A DNA stretch of 64,000 nt from Clostridium sp. (GTDB lineage Bacteria; Bacillota; Clostridia; Clostridiales; Clostridiaceae), in contig NZ_JAGHFX010000097.1 of the NCBI RefSeq assembly GCF_017888565.1, positions 60,564 to 124,563 of the forward strand, given 5' to 3'. Positions within the stretch are counted from its first letter, which is position 1. Every line of letters begins with the position of its first letter. Shown one piece after another: positions 54,971-64,000 of the stretch. Position numbers and translations under genes: made by a program. The notes under the pieces are model-generated. The model worked only from the letters and a program-made list of their open reading frames with translations. It was not told the origin of the DNA and did not search any database.

Positions 54971-55740
54971 TGCTTAAAAAAGAAACAATTCTAAAAAGTT
55001 TTAATGAAGATGATGCAAAGGAAGCTATAAAAATATATGAAAAATATAAGCTAGCTTACGAAAAAGATATAACTGTTTTTACAAGTAGTTTTTATTCACC
55101 TAATATATGGAGCTTTTTTAAAAATTGTTGTAGTAATAATGAAGTTATATTTGAAGCAAATGGGTTCTTTGAAGAATGTGAAAGAAGAATGATCTGTTTT
55201 AATAATTATTACAATACTGATTATCCTATAAAAATATTAGAAATTAATAATAAATCAAATTTTTCTAATTTAAAGCATAAAGATTATTTAGGTTCAATTT
55301 TATCATTAGGAATTGAACGTAATAAATTAGGTGATATAATTGTAAAAGAAAATAGTGCTTATTTGCCTGTTTTAGAAGAAATAAGTGATTATATAATAAA
55401 TAATTTATCTCATATAGGAAAATCACCAATAGAGATAAAAATTATAGATAATATAAGTGATATACCATCTGTTAATTTTGAAGAAATAGTTATTACTGTT
55501 TCTTCTTTACGAGCAGATAGCATTGTTGCTAAACTCTCTAGCCTGTCAAGAACAAAAGCCATTGAGCTTATAGATAGTCGCAAGGTTTTAATAAATTATG
55601 TAAGAGCGAAAGATAAGAGTCAAGACATTGTAAAGGACACTAGAGTTACAATTAGAGGAATTGGAAAATTTATAATTGGAGATGTTATTGGCGGAACTAG
55701 AAGTGGTAAACAGAGAATTGTAATTAAAAAATATATATGA
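54970..55740 (+). CDS. ylmH: YlmH family S4-domain RNA-binding protein
   Basis: A 256-aa protein with an N-terminal YlmH-type domain and a C-terminal S4 domain (SLRADSIVAKLSSLSRTKAIELI, residues about 176-200, then VLINYVRAKDKSQDIV). Homologues bind ribosomes; in Bacillus YlmH can act in ribosome quality control like RqcP. The ATG overlaps the YggT stop (TAATG). It also clusters with division genes in most Firmicutes. Confidence 0.92.
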   Translation: MLKKETILKSFNEDDAKEAIKIYEKYKLAYEKDITVFTSSFYSPNIWSFFKNCCSNNEVIFEANGFFEECERRMICFNNYYNTDYPIKILEINNKSNFSNLKHKDYLGSILSLGIERNKLGDIIVKENSAYLPVLEEISDYIINNLSHIGKSPIEIKIIDNISDIPSVNFEEIVITVSSLRADSIVAKLSSLSRTKAIELIDSRKVLINYVRAKDKSQDIVKDTRVTIRGIGKFIIGDVIGGTRSGKQRIVIKKYI

Positions 55741-55757
55741 TGTGTAGAGGTGATTTT

Positions 55758-56351
55758 ATGAAGCTTACTCCAATGGATATAAGTAACAAAGAATTTAAAA
55801 AGGGATTTAGAGGATACGATTGTGATGAGGTTGATGAATTTATAAATGAAATTATAGAAAATTATGAAGAGCTTTATAAAGAAAATTCAAGATTAAAAGA
55901 AAATTTATCAAGAGTAAATGAAAAATTAGAACATTATGTTAAAATAGAAAATACTATTCAAAATACGTTGTTATTGGCTCAAAATGCAGCTGAGCAAGCT
56001 AGAGAAGCATCTCAAAAAGAATCTGATATGATTTTAAAAAATGCTAATGATGTAGCTAAGAAAATTTTAGATAAGGCTCATAACGATGTGGTTTCAATAA
56101 ATGATGAATATGAAAAAGTTAAACAAGAATTTGTTAAGTTCAGAGCTAAATTTAGAAACTTTATGAATGCTCAAACTGAAACCTTTGATGAATTAGAAAA
56201 AGATTTAACTAAAAATTATAGTATTACAGAACCATTAGAAGAAGTAGCTATTGGAAAAAGCATAGAACTATCCAGTAAAAATATAGAGGAATTAGAAGAA
56301 GTTTATACTGAGGATATGGATGAGATAAAAAGCTTTTTCGCTAAAAACTAA
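55758..56351 (+). CDS. divIVA: DivIVA family septum/pole organising protein
   Basis: A 197-aa protein: LTPMDISNKEFKKGFRGYDCDEVDEF is the DivIVA membrane-binding domain, followed by a long coiled coil and an AA-rich helix (NAAEQAREASQKES). It senses membrane curvature and marks division sites and poles. ATG 55758 follows TAGAGGTGAT; the frame open from 55737 has no site. Last gene of the unit, followed by a terminator. Confidence 0.95.
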   Translation: MKLTPMDISNKEFKKGFRGYDCDEVDEFINEIIENYEELYKENSRLKENLSRVNEKLEHYVKIENTIQNTLLLAQNAAEQAREASQKESDMILKNANDVAKKILDKAHNDVVSINDEYEKVKQEFVKFRAKFRNFMNAQTETFDELEKDLTKNYSITEPLEEVAIGKSIELSSKNIEELEEVYTEDMDEIKSFFAKN

Positions 56352-56356
56352 TACAT

Positions 56357-56387
56357 AAAATCCGTTTAATACGGATTTTTTATTTTT
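56357..56387 (+). terminator. Terminator after divIVA
   Basis: AAAATCCGT (56357-56365), loop TTAAT, ACGGATTTT (56371-56379) and T-rich tail. Confidence 0.9.
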
Positions 56388-56403
56388 AATAAATTTTAAA
56401 CTA

Positions 56404-56432
56404 TTGAGTGTAATGTTTTAATGTATTATAAT
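56404..56432 (+). promoter_or_regulatory. Sigma-A promoter of the rluD-pyrR unit
   Basis: TTGAGT (56404-56409), a 17-bp spacer and TATAAT (56427-56432). Confidence 0.75.
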
Positions 56433-56486
56433 GTGTTAAGAATTATAATATGTTAACAATTATGAAGAAAATGGAGATTCGTATTA

Positions 56487-57401
56487 ATGGATGAACTAGT
56501 ATTTAAAATAATGGAAGAAGAGAATATAGGGCTTAGAATAGATAAATATTTATCTAATATTATAGAAGGAAAATCAAGATCATTTATACAGGGATTAATT
56601 GATTCAGGTGCTGTATTAGTAAATAATAAAGAAATAAAGAGTAATTATAAATTAAGAAATCAAGATGAAATTATTGTAATTATGCCAGAACCAATTGAAC
56701 TTGATGCTCAGCCAGAAGATATAGATCTTAATATAGTATATGAAGATGAAGATGTAATAGTTTTAAATAAACCGCAAGGAGTAGTTGTACACCCAGCACC
56801 AGGAAATTATAGTGGTACATTAGTAAATGGATTACTTTATCACTGTAAAGACTTATCAGGTATAAATGGGGTTATAAGGCCTGGGATAGTTCATAGAATA
56901 GATAAAGATACATCTGGAATATTAGTTATTGCAAAAAATGATGATGCACATAATCATTTAGCTAAACAATTTAAAGATCATAGTATTAAAAGAGAATATT
57001 ATGCTCTAGTTGAAGGAAAATTCAGTAAGATAGAAGGCACTGTAGATAAGCCGATAGGAAGAAATAAAAAGGATAGATTAAAAATGGCAATAGTGGAGGA
57101 TGGTAAGAGAGCAGTAACTCACTATAATGTATTAGAACAATATAATAATGGAACTGCTTTAGTAAAATGCACTTTAGAAACTGGAAGAACACATCAAATT
57201 AGAGTTCATATGGCTTCTATTGCTCATCCTTTAGTAGGAGATCCTCTTTATGGTAATAAAAAGCAAAAGTTTAAATTGCAAGGGCAAGTATTACATGCAA
57301 AAACATTGGGATTTATTCATCCAAGAAGTAATGAGTATATGGAGTTTGATTCAGAATTACCTAAATATTATTTAGAACTATTAGAAAATATAAGAAAATA
57401 G
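56487..57401 (+). CDS. RluD-type pseudouridine synthase
   Basis: A 304-aa enzyme: N-terminal S4 RNA-binding domain (residues about 15-75) and the RluA-family catalytic domain with GIVHRIDKDTSGILVIAKN (catalytic Asp139), TGRTHQIRVHM and GDPLYG. It makes pseudouridines in 23S rRNA (RluD-like) or tRNA; Bacillus YlyB occupies the same place. It precedes pyrR by 11 bp. Confidence 0.93.
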   Translation: MDELVFKIMEEENIGLRIDKYLSNIIEGKSRSFIQGLIDSGAVLVNNKEIKSNYKLRNQDEIIVIMPEPIELDAQPEDIDLNIVYEDEDVIVLNKPQGVVVHPAPGNYSGTLVNGLLYHCKDLSGINGVIRPGIVHRIDKDTSGILVIAKNDDAHNHLAKQFKDHSIKREYYALVEGKFSKIEGTVDKPIGRNKKDRLKMAIVEDGKRAVTHYNVLEQYNNGTALVKCTLETGRTHQIRVHMASIAHPLVGDPLYGNKKQKFKLQGQVLHAKTLGFIHPRSNEYMEFDSELPKYYLELLENIRK

Positions 57402-57412
57402 AGGTGGATTAA

Positions 57413-57952
<540 letters not shown>

Positions 57953-57963
57953 AGGAGAATAAT

Positions 57964-59121
57964 ATGGAATATAACTTAATTGCAACTACTACCTTCGGAT
58001 TAGAAGGTATTACAGCAAAGGAATTAAAAGCTTTAGGATATGAAGATTTAAAAACTGAAAATGGTAAAGTTCATTTTACTGGAGATGAAATGGATATTGC
58101 AATAGCAAATATACATTTGAGAACGGCAGATAGAATATTAATAAAAATGGGAGAGTTCGAAGCAAAAAGTTTTGAAGAACTATTCCAAGGTACAAAAAAT
58201 ATAAAATGGAGTGATATAATACCTAAGGACGGTATAATGCACGTTAACGGTAAGTCTGTTAAATCAACTTTACATAGTGTTCCGGATTGTCAATCTATAG
58301 TAAAAAAAGCTATTGTAGATAGTATGAGCAATTCTTATGGAATAAGCCAATTTGAAGAAAGTGGACCATTATATAAAATTGAAGTATCAATCTTAAAGGA
58401 TGTTGTAACATTAACTATAGATACATCAGGACCAGGGTTGCATAAGAGAGGATATAGAGAAGAGGCTGGTGCAGCTCCACTTAAAGAAACTTTAGCAGCA
58501 GCTATGGTACTTATTTCAAGATGGAAGGAAGAATTTGTTTTAGTTGATCCATTTTGTGGTTCTGGTACTATACTTATAGAAGCAGCTATGATTATGCAAA
58601 ATATCGCACCTGGAATGTGTAGAAGTTTTACATGTGAAACTTGGCCAACAATGGATTCAGATGTTTTTGAACAAGTAAGAGAAGGTGCTGAAAGAGCAAT
58701 TAAAAATAAAGATATAAAATTAATAGGATACGATATAGATGGAAGAATTCTTAAAGTAGCAAGAAGTAATGCTGAAAAGGCTGGAGTTTCAAAATTTATT
58801 GAATTTCAAAGAAGAGATTTTAAGGACTTTTCAAGCAGCAATAAATATGGATTTATAATTTCTAATCCGCCGTATGGAGAAAGATTAGGAGAAAAGAAAG
58901 AAGTGGAACAATTATATAAAACTTTTGGAAGTTTTAAAAAGAAATTTTTCAATTGGGATTATAATATTCTTACATCTTATGAAGGCTTTGAAGGACCCTT
59001 TGGAAAGAAGTCAAGTAAAAATAGAAAATTATATAATGGTAAATTAAAATGTTATTATTATCAATATTTTGATAATGAACTTATTAAAAATGATGGGGAT
59101 ATGCTTATAAATCATATATAA
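57964..59121 (+). CDS. RlmL-like THUMP-domain rRNA (guanine-N2) methyltransferase
   Basis: A 385-aa enzyme: N-terminal ferredoxin-like and THUMP domains (residues about 1-160), then a SAM domain with DPFCGSGTILIEAA and the N-P-P-Y motif in SNPPYGERLG. It resembles the N-terminal half of E. coli RlmL and Bacillus YpsC, which methylate 23S rRNA G2445 or a similar site. It follows pyrR by 11 bp and ends near a bidirectional terminator. Confidence 0.9.
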   Translation: MEYNLIATTTFGLEGITAKELKALGYEDLKTENGKVHFTGDEMDIAIANIHLRTADRILIKMGEFEAKSFEELFQGTKNIKWSDIIPKDGIMHVNGKSVKSTLHSVPDCQSIVKKAIVDSMSNSYGISQFEESGPLYKIEVSILKDVVTLTIDTSGPGLHKRGYREEAGAAPLKETLAAAMVLISRWKEEFVLVDPFCGSGTILIEAAMIMQNIAPGMCRSFTCETWPTMDSDVFEQVREGAERAIKNKDIKLIGYDIDGRILKVARSNAEKAGVSKFIEFQRRDFKDFSSSNKYGFIISNPPYGERLGEKKEVEQLYKTFGSFKKKFFNWDYNILTSYEGFEGPFGKKSSKNRKLYNGKLKCYYYQYFDNELIKNDGDMLINHI

Positions 59122-59218
59122 CGTTTAAGTTATCTAATACGTAAAGTTACAAAATTAATAAGATATTATTATTTATTATTGTATTCAATTAAGGATAAAA
59201 CTTATTTAAAACTTATAT

Positions 59219-59262
59219 TAAAGAAACCATATTTGTAAATACAAAATATGGTTTCTTTTTTG
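59219..59262. terminator. Bidirectional terminator between the RlmL-like gene and rqcH
   Basis: AAGAAACCATATTTGT (59221-59236) pairs with ACAAAATATGGTTTCTT (59241-59257) apart from one bulged A, with A/T tracts on both sides. The rqcH stop is at 59263. Confidence 0.88.
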
Positions 59263-61008
59263 TTATTTTATAATTTTATTGTTTTCAATTTTTAAATTAC
59301 TATATAAAGATGGCTCTGTATATAAAGTATAGTTAGTATGATATATAACCATACCTGGTTTTGAACCATTAGGTTTCTTTAAGTTTTTTACTTTAGTATA
59401 ATCTACAGGAACCTTTGTTGAATTCTTAGCTTTGCTATAATAAGCAGCAAGTATACCAGCTTCTTCTAAAGCTACATCCGATGGATTGTCATTACAAAGT
59501 ATAACATGTGATCCAGGAATATTTTTTGTATGAAGCCATATATGATTTTTATTAGCAAATTTTAAAGTTAAATAATCGTTTTGAATATTATTTTTACCAA
59601 TATAAATATCTATTCCATCAGAAGAAATTAAATGTATAGGCTTAGAAGATTTATCTTTTTTATTATTCTTATTAATGTTTCTAAATTTTAAGTATCCAGT
59701 TTCGATTAATTCTTTTTTTATATCATCTATTTCAATATAGCTTTCACAGTTTAGAATATTTGTCATAACTGAGTTTAGATACTCAAGTTCTTCTTCATTT
59801 TTCTCTAATTGTTCTAATGCAGATTCTTCAGATTTTTTTAGCTTATTATATTTTTTATAAAGATATTGTATATTTTCAGATGGTGTTTTATTTTCATCCA
59901 GCTTTATAGTTACATATTCTTCTTCAACAGCATAAAAATTTAATAAAGATATTTCTTTTAATCCTTTTTTTAACATATAGATATATGAAGTTAATAAATC
60001 ACCATTAATCTTATATTTTTCTTTCTCTTCACATTCTTTAAGAATATTTTTTAATTTTTTAGTTTTATTATTGCATCTGTCTATGTTAGTTGAAATTAAC
60101 CTTTGTAAATCTGTAGATCTATTTAATAACCTATCTTGCTTATCTTTTACTGTAAAAAATTCATCAAGCAATTTACTTGGATTTTCAAAAGATATTGATG
60201 AATAAAGACTTTCTAAATTGCTTAATTTTATACAATGAAAATCCTTGAAAACTTCATTACCTTTATAAATTTTAAAATTAAAATTATTTTCTAAGTTTTC
60301 CATGAAATTTTTAAAGAAATTAAAAATATTTTCTTGATTTATGGTATTATTATCTTGTAGGAAATTTTCATATATACTTATTGATAGAAATTTACTTATA
60401 CCAGTAAATACTTTTGAAAATAATCCTTCATCAATACTTATATCATTATTATTTAAATATGAATTAAAATCGTTAATTGAGAAGTTAAAAGGATTTAGTT
60501 TGTTAGAGTTTGGAGGATATACATAATTTACACCGGGATATAAAACTCTGAAAGTATTTATATCAGCAGAAATATGCTTAATACATTCCATAACTTTATT
60601 ATCTCTTTCTCTAACAAGAGTTATATTACTGTGTCTCCCCATAATTTCAACTATTAATATATATTTACTATCGAATCCTAATTCATCGGTAGACTCAATA
60701 TGCAATTGAAGAATTCTATCGCCATTTAATTGAGTTATATCTGTTATTCGACCACCAATTAGATATTTTCTCATAACCATTGTAAACATTGGTGCTTGTA
60801 AGGGGTTTGTTTTACTTATATTAGTTAAATGAATTCTAGGAAATTTAGAAGAAGCTGAAATTAGTAATTTTATATTTTGTCTATCTTTTCTTAGAGTTAA
60901 AATTACTTCATCTTTTTCTGGTTGATTAATTTTGTCTATTTTAGAGTTTAATATTGATTTTTTTAAATCATATACTAAACTATATAAGTAGATACCATCC
61001 AAAGCCAT
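59263..61008 (-). CDS. rqcH: RqcH / NFACT family ribosome quality control protein
   Basis: A 581-aa protein, start MALDGIYLYSLVYDLKKSI: NFACT-N domain (with GRHSNITLV), coiled-coil middle (about 290-430) and NFACT-R domain (LTLKFANKNHIWLHTKNIPGSH, EAGILAAYYSKAKNSTKVPVDY). It recruits tRNA-Ala to stalled 50S subunits and adds alanine tails. I place the start at ATG 61008-61006 after AAGGATG; the longer frame from 61053 has no ribosome-binding site. It was formerly annotated as fibronectin-binding protein. Confidence 0.93.
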   Translation of the reverse strand: MALDGIYLYSLVYDLKKSILNSKIDKINQPEKDEVILTLRKDRQNIKLLISASSKFPRIHLTNISKTNPLQAPMFTMVMRKYLIGGRITDITQLNGDRILQLHIESTDELGFDSKYILIVEIMGRHSNITLVRERDNKVMECIKHISADINTFRVLYPGVNYVYPPNSNKLNPFNFSINDFNSYLNNNDISIDEGLFSKVFTGISKFLSISIYENFLQDNNTINQENIFNFFKNFMENLENNFNFKIYKGNEVFKDFHCIKLSNLESLYSSISFENPSKLLDEFFTVKDKQDRLLNRSTDLQRLISTNIDRCNNKTKKLKNILKECEEKEKYKINGDLLTSYIYMLKKGLKEISLLNFYAVEEEYVTIKLDENKTPSENIQYLYKKYNKLKKSEESALEQLEKNEEELEYLNSVMTNILNCESYIEIDDIKKELIETGYLKFRNINKNNKKDKSSKPIHLISSDGIDIYIGKNNIQNDYLTLKFANKNHIWLHTKNIPGSHVILCNDNPSDVALEEAGILAAYYSKAKNSTKVPVDYTKVKNLKKPNGSKPGMVIYHTNYTLYTEPSLYSNLKIENNKIIK

Positions 61009-61043
61009 AAGTATCATCCTTTCTTTGGTAATAAGATAAAGAT

Positions 61044-61073
61044 AGTATAACACTTAATTAGCAAATTTATCAA
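61044..61073 (-). promoter_or_regulatory. Sigma-A promoter of rqcH
   Basis: On the minus strand TTGATA (61073-61068), an 18-bp spacer and TATACT (61049-61044), some 35 bp before the chosen start. Confidence 0.7.
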
Positions 61074-61104
61074 TGGGGCATATAAAGTAAAAAGGGGAGT
61101 TTTT

Positions 61105-61926
61105 ATGAATTTTATAAAGATGCAGGGATTAGGAAATGATTTTATTTTTATTATAGATAATGAAAATACATTTGTTAAAAATGAAACTGAAATTGCTAAA
61201 AAGATTTGTAATAGAAGATTTGGAGTAGGGGCAGATGGATTAGTTGTAATAAGAAAATCTAATGTTGCAGATGCTAAAATGGTAATAATAAATAGTGATG
61301 GATCTCGTGCTAATATGTGTGGTAATGCTATTAGGTGCTTTGCTAAATATTTATATGAATATGGCTTAGTAGAAAAGAGCATAATTAGCATAGAAACTGG
61401 AGATGGTATAAAGTGCGTAGAACTTTATATTAATGATAAAAATAAGGTTAAATTAGTTAAAGTTAATATGGGAAAGGCAAGTTTTAATGGAAAAGATATT
61501 CCTTTAAACAATAAAACTTCATTAATAAATGAAATTATTAAAATTGAAGAGAAGGAATATAAATTAACTACCTTATTAATGGGAGTGCCTCATACTATTT
61601 TAATTAATAATAATGATGAATATAATATTAGTGAAGGAAAAGTTATAGAAAAAAATAATTTATTTATTGAGGGAACAAATGTTAACTTTGTTAAAGTTAT
61701 TGATGTTAACAATATAGAGGTAAAAACTTGGGAAAGAGGTGCTGGAGCTACTTTAGCTTGTGGAACAGGATGTTGTGCTTCAGTTATGGCTTTAAGAAAA
61801 TTAGGATTATGCTCAAATAGGGTTAATGTAGAAACTTTAGGAGGAAATTTAGTAGTAGAGATTATAAATAATGATGTATATATGATAGGATCCGCAGAGT
61901 TTATTTGTAAAGGTGAACTATATTAA
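61105..61926 (+). CDS. dapF: Diaminopimelate epimerase DapF
   Basis: A 273-aa enzyme converting LL- to meso-diaminopimelate. The catalytic cysteine pair is present: Cys78 in MCGNAIRC and Cys219 in ACGTGCC. N-terminal FIKMQGLGNDFIFID-like start and RRFGVGADGLV are typical. It complements asd-dapA-dapB at the other end of the window and supplies MurE. RBS AAAGGGGAG; divergent from rqcH. Confidence 0.96.
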   Translation: MNFIKMQGLGNDFIFIIDNENTFVKNETEIAKKICNRRFGVGADGLVVIRKSNVADAKMVIINSDGSRANMCGNAIRCFAKYLYEYGLVEKSIISIETGDGIKCVELYINDKNKVKLVKVNMGKASFNGKDIPLNNKTSLINEIIKIEEKEYKLTTLLMGVPHTILINNNDEYNISEGKVIEKNNLFIEGTNVNFVKVIDVNNIEVKTWERGAGATLACGTGCCASVMALRKLGLCSNRVNVETLGGNLVVEIINNDVYMIGSAEFICKGELY

Positions 61927-61942
61927 TTAAAAGAGGTAAAAG

Positions 61943-62929
61943 ATGAATAAAAAAAAGATAAGGAATATTTTCCTTGTTAATTTTATTTTGTTAATGAGTA
62001 TATTTCTTTATGGATGTAAAAGTAAAATAGAAGAAGAAAATAAGGTTGATATACTAAATGGAGCAGTTGCCATAGAAAATTCAGGAGAATACCAAATTTA
62101 TAATTTAATAAATGATAAATATGAAAAAGTAGATACTGAATATATAATTACAGCTTATGATTTAAAAAGTGGTAATTTTATATATAATGAAAATGGTGAA
62201 TATAAAATAAATTATCTAGGAAAAGAAAAAACAATAGAAGAAGAAAAAATGGTTATTTCACCTAAACTAGCTAAAGATGGTAGGTATTTAGCTTATTTTT
62301 TAAATGATGGATACTTAGATTTAAAAATAAAGGATTTATCTAAAAATAAGAATATATCAATTGATACTAAGGTTGTAATTTCAGGTGAATTAATTGACTG
62401 GTTAAATGAAAATACTTTAGTTTATTATGGAATAAGTGAAGATAAAACTAATGGTATATTTACTTATAACATTAATAGCAATGAAGAAAAGCTTTTATAT
62501 AAATTAGATTTAGGATATGTTGAATTTTTAAAAGTTTTAGATAATGGAATAGTTTTTGTACAAGAAAAAGAAGGAAAACAAAAGATATTAAAAGTAATAG
62601 ATGAAGCTGGAGAAGTTAATGAAGTAATAGAAGATGTATTAGATGTTAGTGATGTTGAGTCTACTCCAGAGGGGATATTTATATTAGGTAAATTAGAAAA
62701 TAACAACTATTCATTATACAAATATCATGATAAAAAAGCTAAAAGATTAGTGTATGATTTTCCTAAATTAATAAACTTAGAAAAAGGTCTTTCTAAGGAT
62801 AAGGATGGTAATATAATCTTTGTTGGTGGTGAAGATGTTAAAGTAGAGAAAATATATAGATGTACTGATGACACTATAAGCATAATTGATGGTGCTTCTG
62901 GAACATATAACTTTATAGAGTGTAGATAA
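61943..62929 (+). CDS. Lipoprotein with predicted beta-propeller-like repeats
   Basis: A 328-aa protein with a lipoprotein signal peptide: basic start, hydrophobic stretch and lipobox FLYGC (Cys25). The rest is rich in beta strands, with repeats of the form I-Y-N-L-I / L-K-S-G-N-F-I-Y / YLAYFLNDGYLDLKIKDL that resemble beta-propeller proteins. I do not recognise a family. It would sit on the outer face of the membrane. Follows dapF by 16 bp, terminator after. Confidence 0.75.
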   Translation: MNKKKIRNIFLVNFILLMSIFLYGCKSKIEEENKVDILNGAVAIENSGEYQIYNLINDKYEKVDTEYIITAYDLKSGNFIYNENGEYKINYLGKEKTIEEEKMVISPKLAKDGRYLAYFLNDGYLDLKIKDLSKNKNISIDTKVVISGELIDWLNENTLVYYGISEDKTNGIFTYNINSNEEKLLYKLDLGYVEFLKVLDNGIVFVQEKEGKQKILKVIDEAGEVNEVIEDVLDVSDVESTPEGIFILGKLENNNYSLYKYHDKKAKRLVYDFPKLINLEKGLSKDKDGNIIFVGGEDVKVEKIYRCTDDTISIIDGASGTYNFIECR

Positions 62930-62966
62930 AGATATTTATAATTTATTTTATAAATATCTTTTTTAT
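62928..62966 (+). terminator. Terminator after the lipoprotein gene
   Basis: AGATATTTATA (62930-62940) pairs with TATAAATATCT (62949-62959), then a T-rich run. It overlaps the stop codon by the start of the left arm. Confidence 0.8.
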
Positions 62967-63024
62967 TTAAGAGTATATGTATAATTTTACATTTATTGGG
63001 TATGATTTTAAATGGTGATATTAT

Positions 63025-63900
63025 ATGAGTATTTTTGAATTTGACTTGGAGAAAGTTAACTTAGAAATAGCTAGAAAATTAAATAAATTAAAGGCTATTG
63101 AAAACAAATGTTTACCTATCATGATAAAGGAAGATAGAGTAATTGTATTAACATCAAATGAGGTATTAGAAAACAAAGAAGAAGTAGAGTTTCTATTTAA
63201 CAAAAAAATAGAAATAATAAAATTGAATGAAGATTTTTTTATTGAACTAATTAAGAATATATTTGTAGGAGAATTAGAGGAGTTATTTGATATATTATTA
63301 TTTAAAGCAATAGAATTAAATGCATCAGATATTCATTTTGAACCTCAAAAAGAAGACGTTTTCATTAGGTTTAGAGTTGATGGTGTATTAATAGGAGTTA
63401 CAAAGATAAAAAATGAAGAATATCAAAAATTACTATCCAAAATAAAAGTATGTGGGAATATGGATATCACGGAGAAGAGAAGGCCTCAAGATGGCAAAAG
63501 TTTAATAAAAGTAAATGGAAAGAATTATGATTTAAGGTTATCTACTATTCCGATAATTTATGGAGAAAAACTAGTAATTAGAATTCTATATGGAGAAATA
63601 TTTAATTATAATATTAGCAGTTTAAATTTAAATGCAAACCAAATAAAAAAATTAAAAAAGATAATTGCATTAAAAAATGGATTAGTAATCATAAATGGTC
63701 CTACAGGGAGTGGAAAGTCAAGTTCATTATATTGTATCTTAAAAGAAATTAATAAAAAGGATATTAATATCACAACTTTAGAAGATCCAGTAGAAGTAAT
63801 AATTAAAGGTATAAATCAAGTTAGTTTAAATAGGAAAGCCAATATTACATTTGCAACAGGACTCAGAAGTATATTAAGGCAAGATACATACTATCCTTAA
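63025..63900 (+). pseudogene. GspE/PilB/ComGA-type assembly ATPase, truncated at its 3' end
   Basis: The first 287 residues are a good type II/IV pilus or competence ATPase: short N-terminal domain, then ASDIHFEPQKEDVFIRFRVDGV, the segment MDITEKRRPQDGK, Walker A GPTGSGKS (225-232) and the Asp box LEDPVE. Family members continue GLRSILRQDPD, a Walker B and EIRD. Here the frame reads GLRSILRQD and then TYYP and stop, so homology ends after 63885 and the Walker B half is lost. The following bases do not resume the gene in any frame. A mobile element inserted at this point is the likely cause. Confidence 0.85.
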
Positions 63901-63929
63901 TAAATGGCTATTTTAAAGGATTTATAGAA

Positions 63930-63955
63930 TTTCGTCAAAAATTTCGTCAAAAATT
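63930..63955. repeat. Tandem 12-bp repeat ATTTCGTCAAAA next to the disruption point
   Basis: Two copies in tandem (about 63929-63940 and 63941-63952), lying between the truncated ATPase gene and the end of the putative integrase frame. Short direct repeats like this may be recombinase arm sites. Confidence 0.5.
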
Positions 63956-64000
63956 ATTTTGAAAAAATTTTAGCTATAGTTCTACTTGCATTTTCCATCA
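63954..64000 (-). CDS. C-terminal end of an unknown protein, possibly an integrase (cut by window edge)
   Basis: On the minus strand a frame entering from the right edge ends MENASRTIAKIFSK and TAA (63956-63954). Only 15 codons are visible. The short tail resembles the end of phage-type tyrosine recombinases, and the place, pointing at a gene cut in its conserved core, is where an integrase gene would lie. This is inference from position more than from sequence. Confidence 0.35.
   Translation of the reverse strand, partial: MENASRTIAKIFSK

Noticed and set aside
63886..63953. Simple frameshift in the GspE-type ATPase
   Set aside because: No frame after 63885 resumes the expected PDIIMVGEIRD-like sequence, so an insertion or rearrangement explains it better.

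Overview
The window is low-GC (AT-rich) chromosomal DNA from an endospore-forming Firmicute, most likely Clostridium sensu stricto. This rests on gene content and order, not on a database match: an alpha/beta-type small acid-soluble spore protein, YtxC, a PdaA-type cortex deacetylase, a PASTA-domain penicillin-binding protein, strong AGGAGG ribosome-binding sites and frequent TTG starts. Most of the window is core genome. No IS element, CRISPR array or rRNA was seen. The only sign of a mobile element is at the extreme right edge.

Region by region. 1-0.7 kb: 3' end of an oligopeptide-binding protein gene and a small unrecognised gene on the minus strand. 0.9-3.5 kb (minus): asd-dapA-dapB, early steps of diaminopimelate/lysine synthesis. 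3.9-10 kb: an Ssp4-like spore protein, a SAM methyltransferase with Hsp33, tRNA-Cys, an HD phosphohydrolase, a dNMP-kinase-like protein, a DUF6873-like protein and YtxC. 9.6-10.6 kb: a promoter and attenuator-like leader, then rpmI-rplT, with no infC. 10.8-13.6 kb: TrkH/KtrB and TrkA/KtrA potassium uptake plus a SpoU rRNA methyltransferase. 13.6-17.4 kb: a T-box-controlled pheS-pheT operon. 17.5-27.4 kb: DUF368 (PopT-type) membrane protein, a ZapA-like coiled-coil protein, U32 peptidase, MutS2, DUF523, a HEAT-like protein and a VanY-type carboxypeptidase. 27.5-33.1 kb: Orn/Lys/Arg decarboxylase (minus), L25/Ctc, phosphoglucomutase and a TPR protein. 33.1-33.3 kb: a small palindromic repeat cluster. 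33.4-38.7 kb: an envelope-polysaccharide operon (TagA/WecG, MurJ, two glycosyltransferases, a cyclodeaminase-family protein), converging on pdaA. 40-41.1 kb: ychF.

41.2-50.5 kb is the division and cell wall (dcw) cluster: mraZ-rsmH-ftsL-PBP-murE-murF-mraY-ftsW/spoVE. It is followed by divIB, DUF881-sbp-DUF881 and yggS-sepF-yggT-ylmH-divIVA (50.9-56.4 kb). murD, murG, ftsA and ftsZ are not in this stretch. 56.5-59.1 kb: rluD-like, pyrR and an RlmL-like methyltransferase. 59.3-61 kb (minus): rqcH. 61.1-62.9 kb: dapF and a lipoprotein. 63-64 kb: a GspE/PilB-type ATPase gene that stops abruptly after its Walker A half, next to what may be the 3' end of an integrase gene on the minus strand.

The genes connect through peptidoglycan: asd/dapA/dapB/dapF make diaminopimelate, MurE (DNPR motif) adds it, MurF and MraY continue to lipid I, MurJ and PopT move lipid carriers, and FtsW with the PASTA PBP polymerise. 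The points that deserve a second look are a hairpin between the Shine-Dalgarno and start codon of mraY, a yggT gene that seems to start at AUA, the missing infC with an attenuator-like leader, an Ssp4-like spore protein with Asp36, GCGAAGC mini-hairpin repeats, three spaced MraZ-type operator repeats, and the disrupted pilus/competence ATPase.
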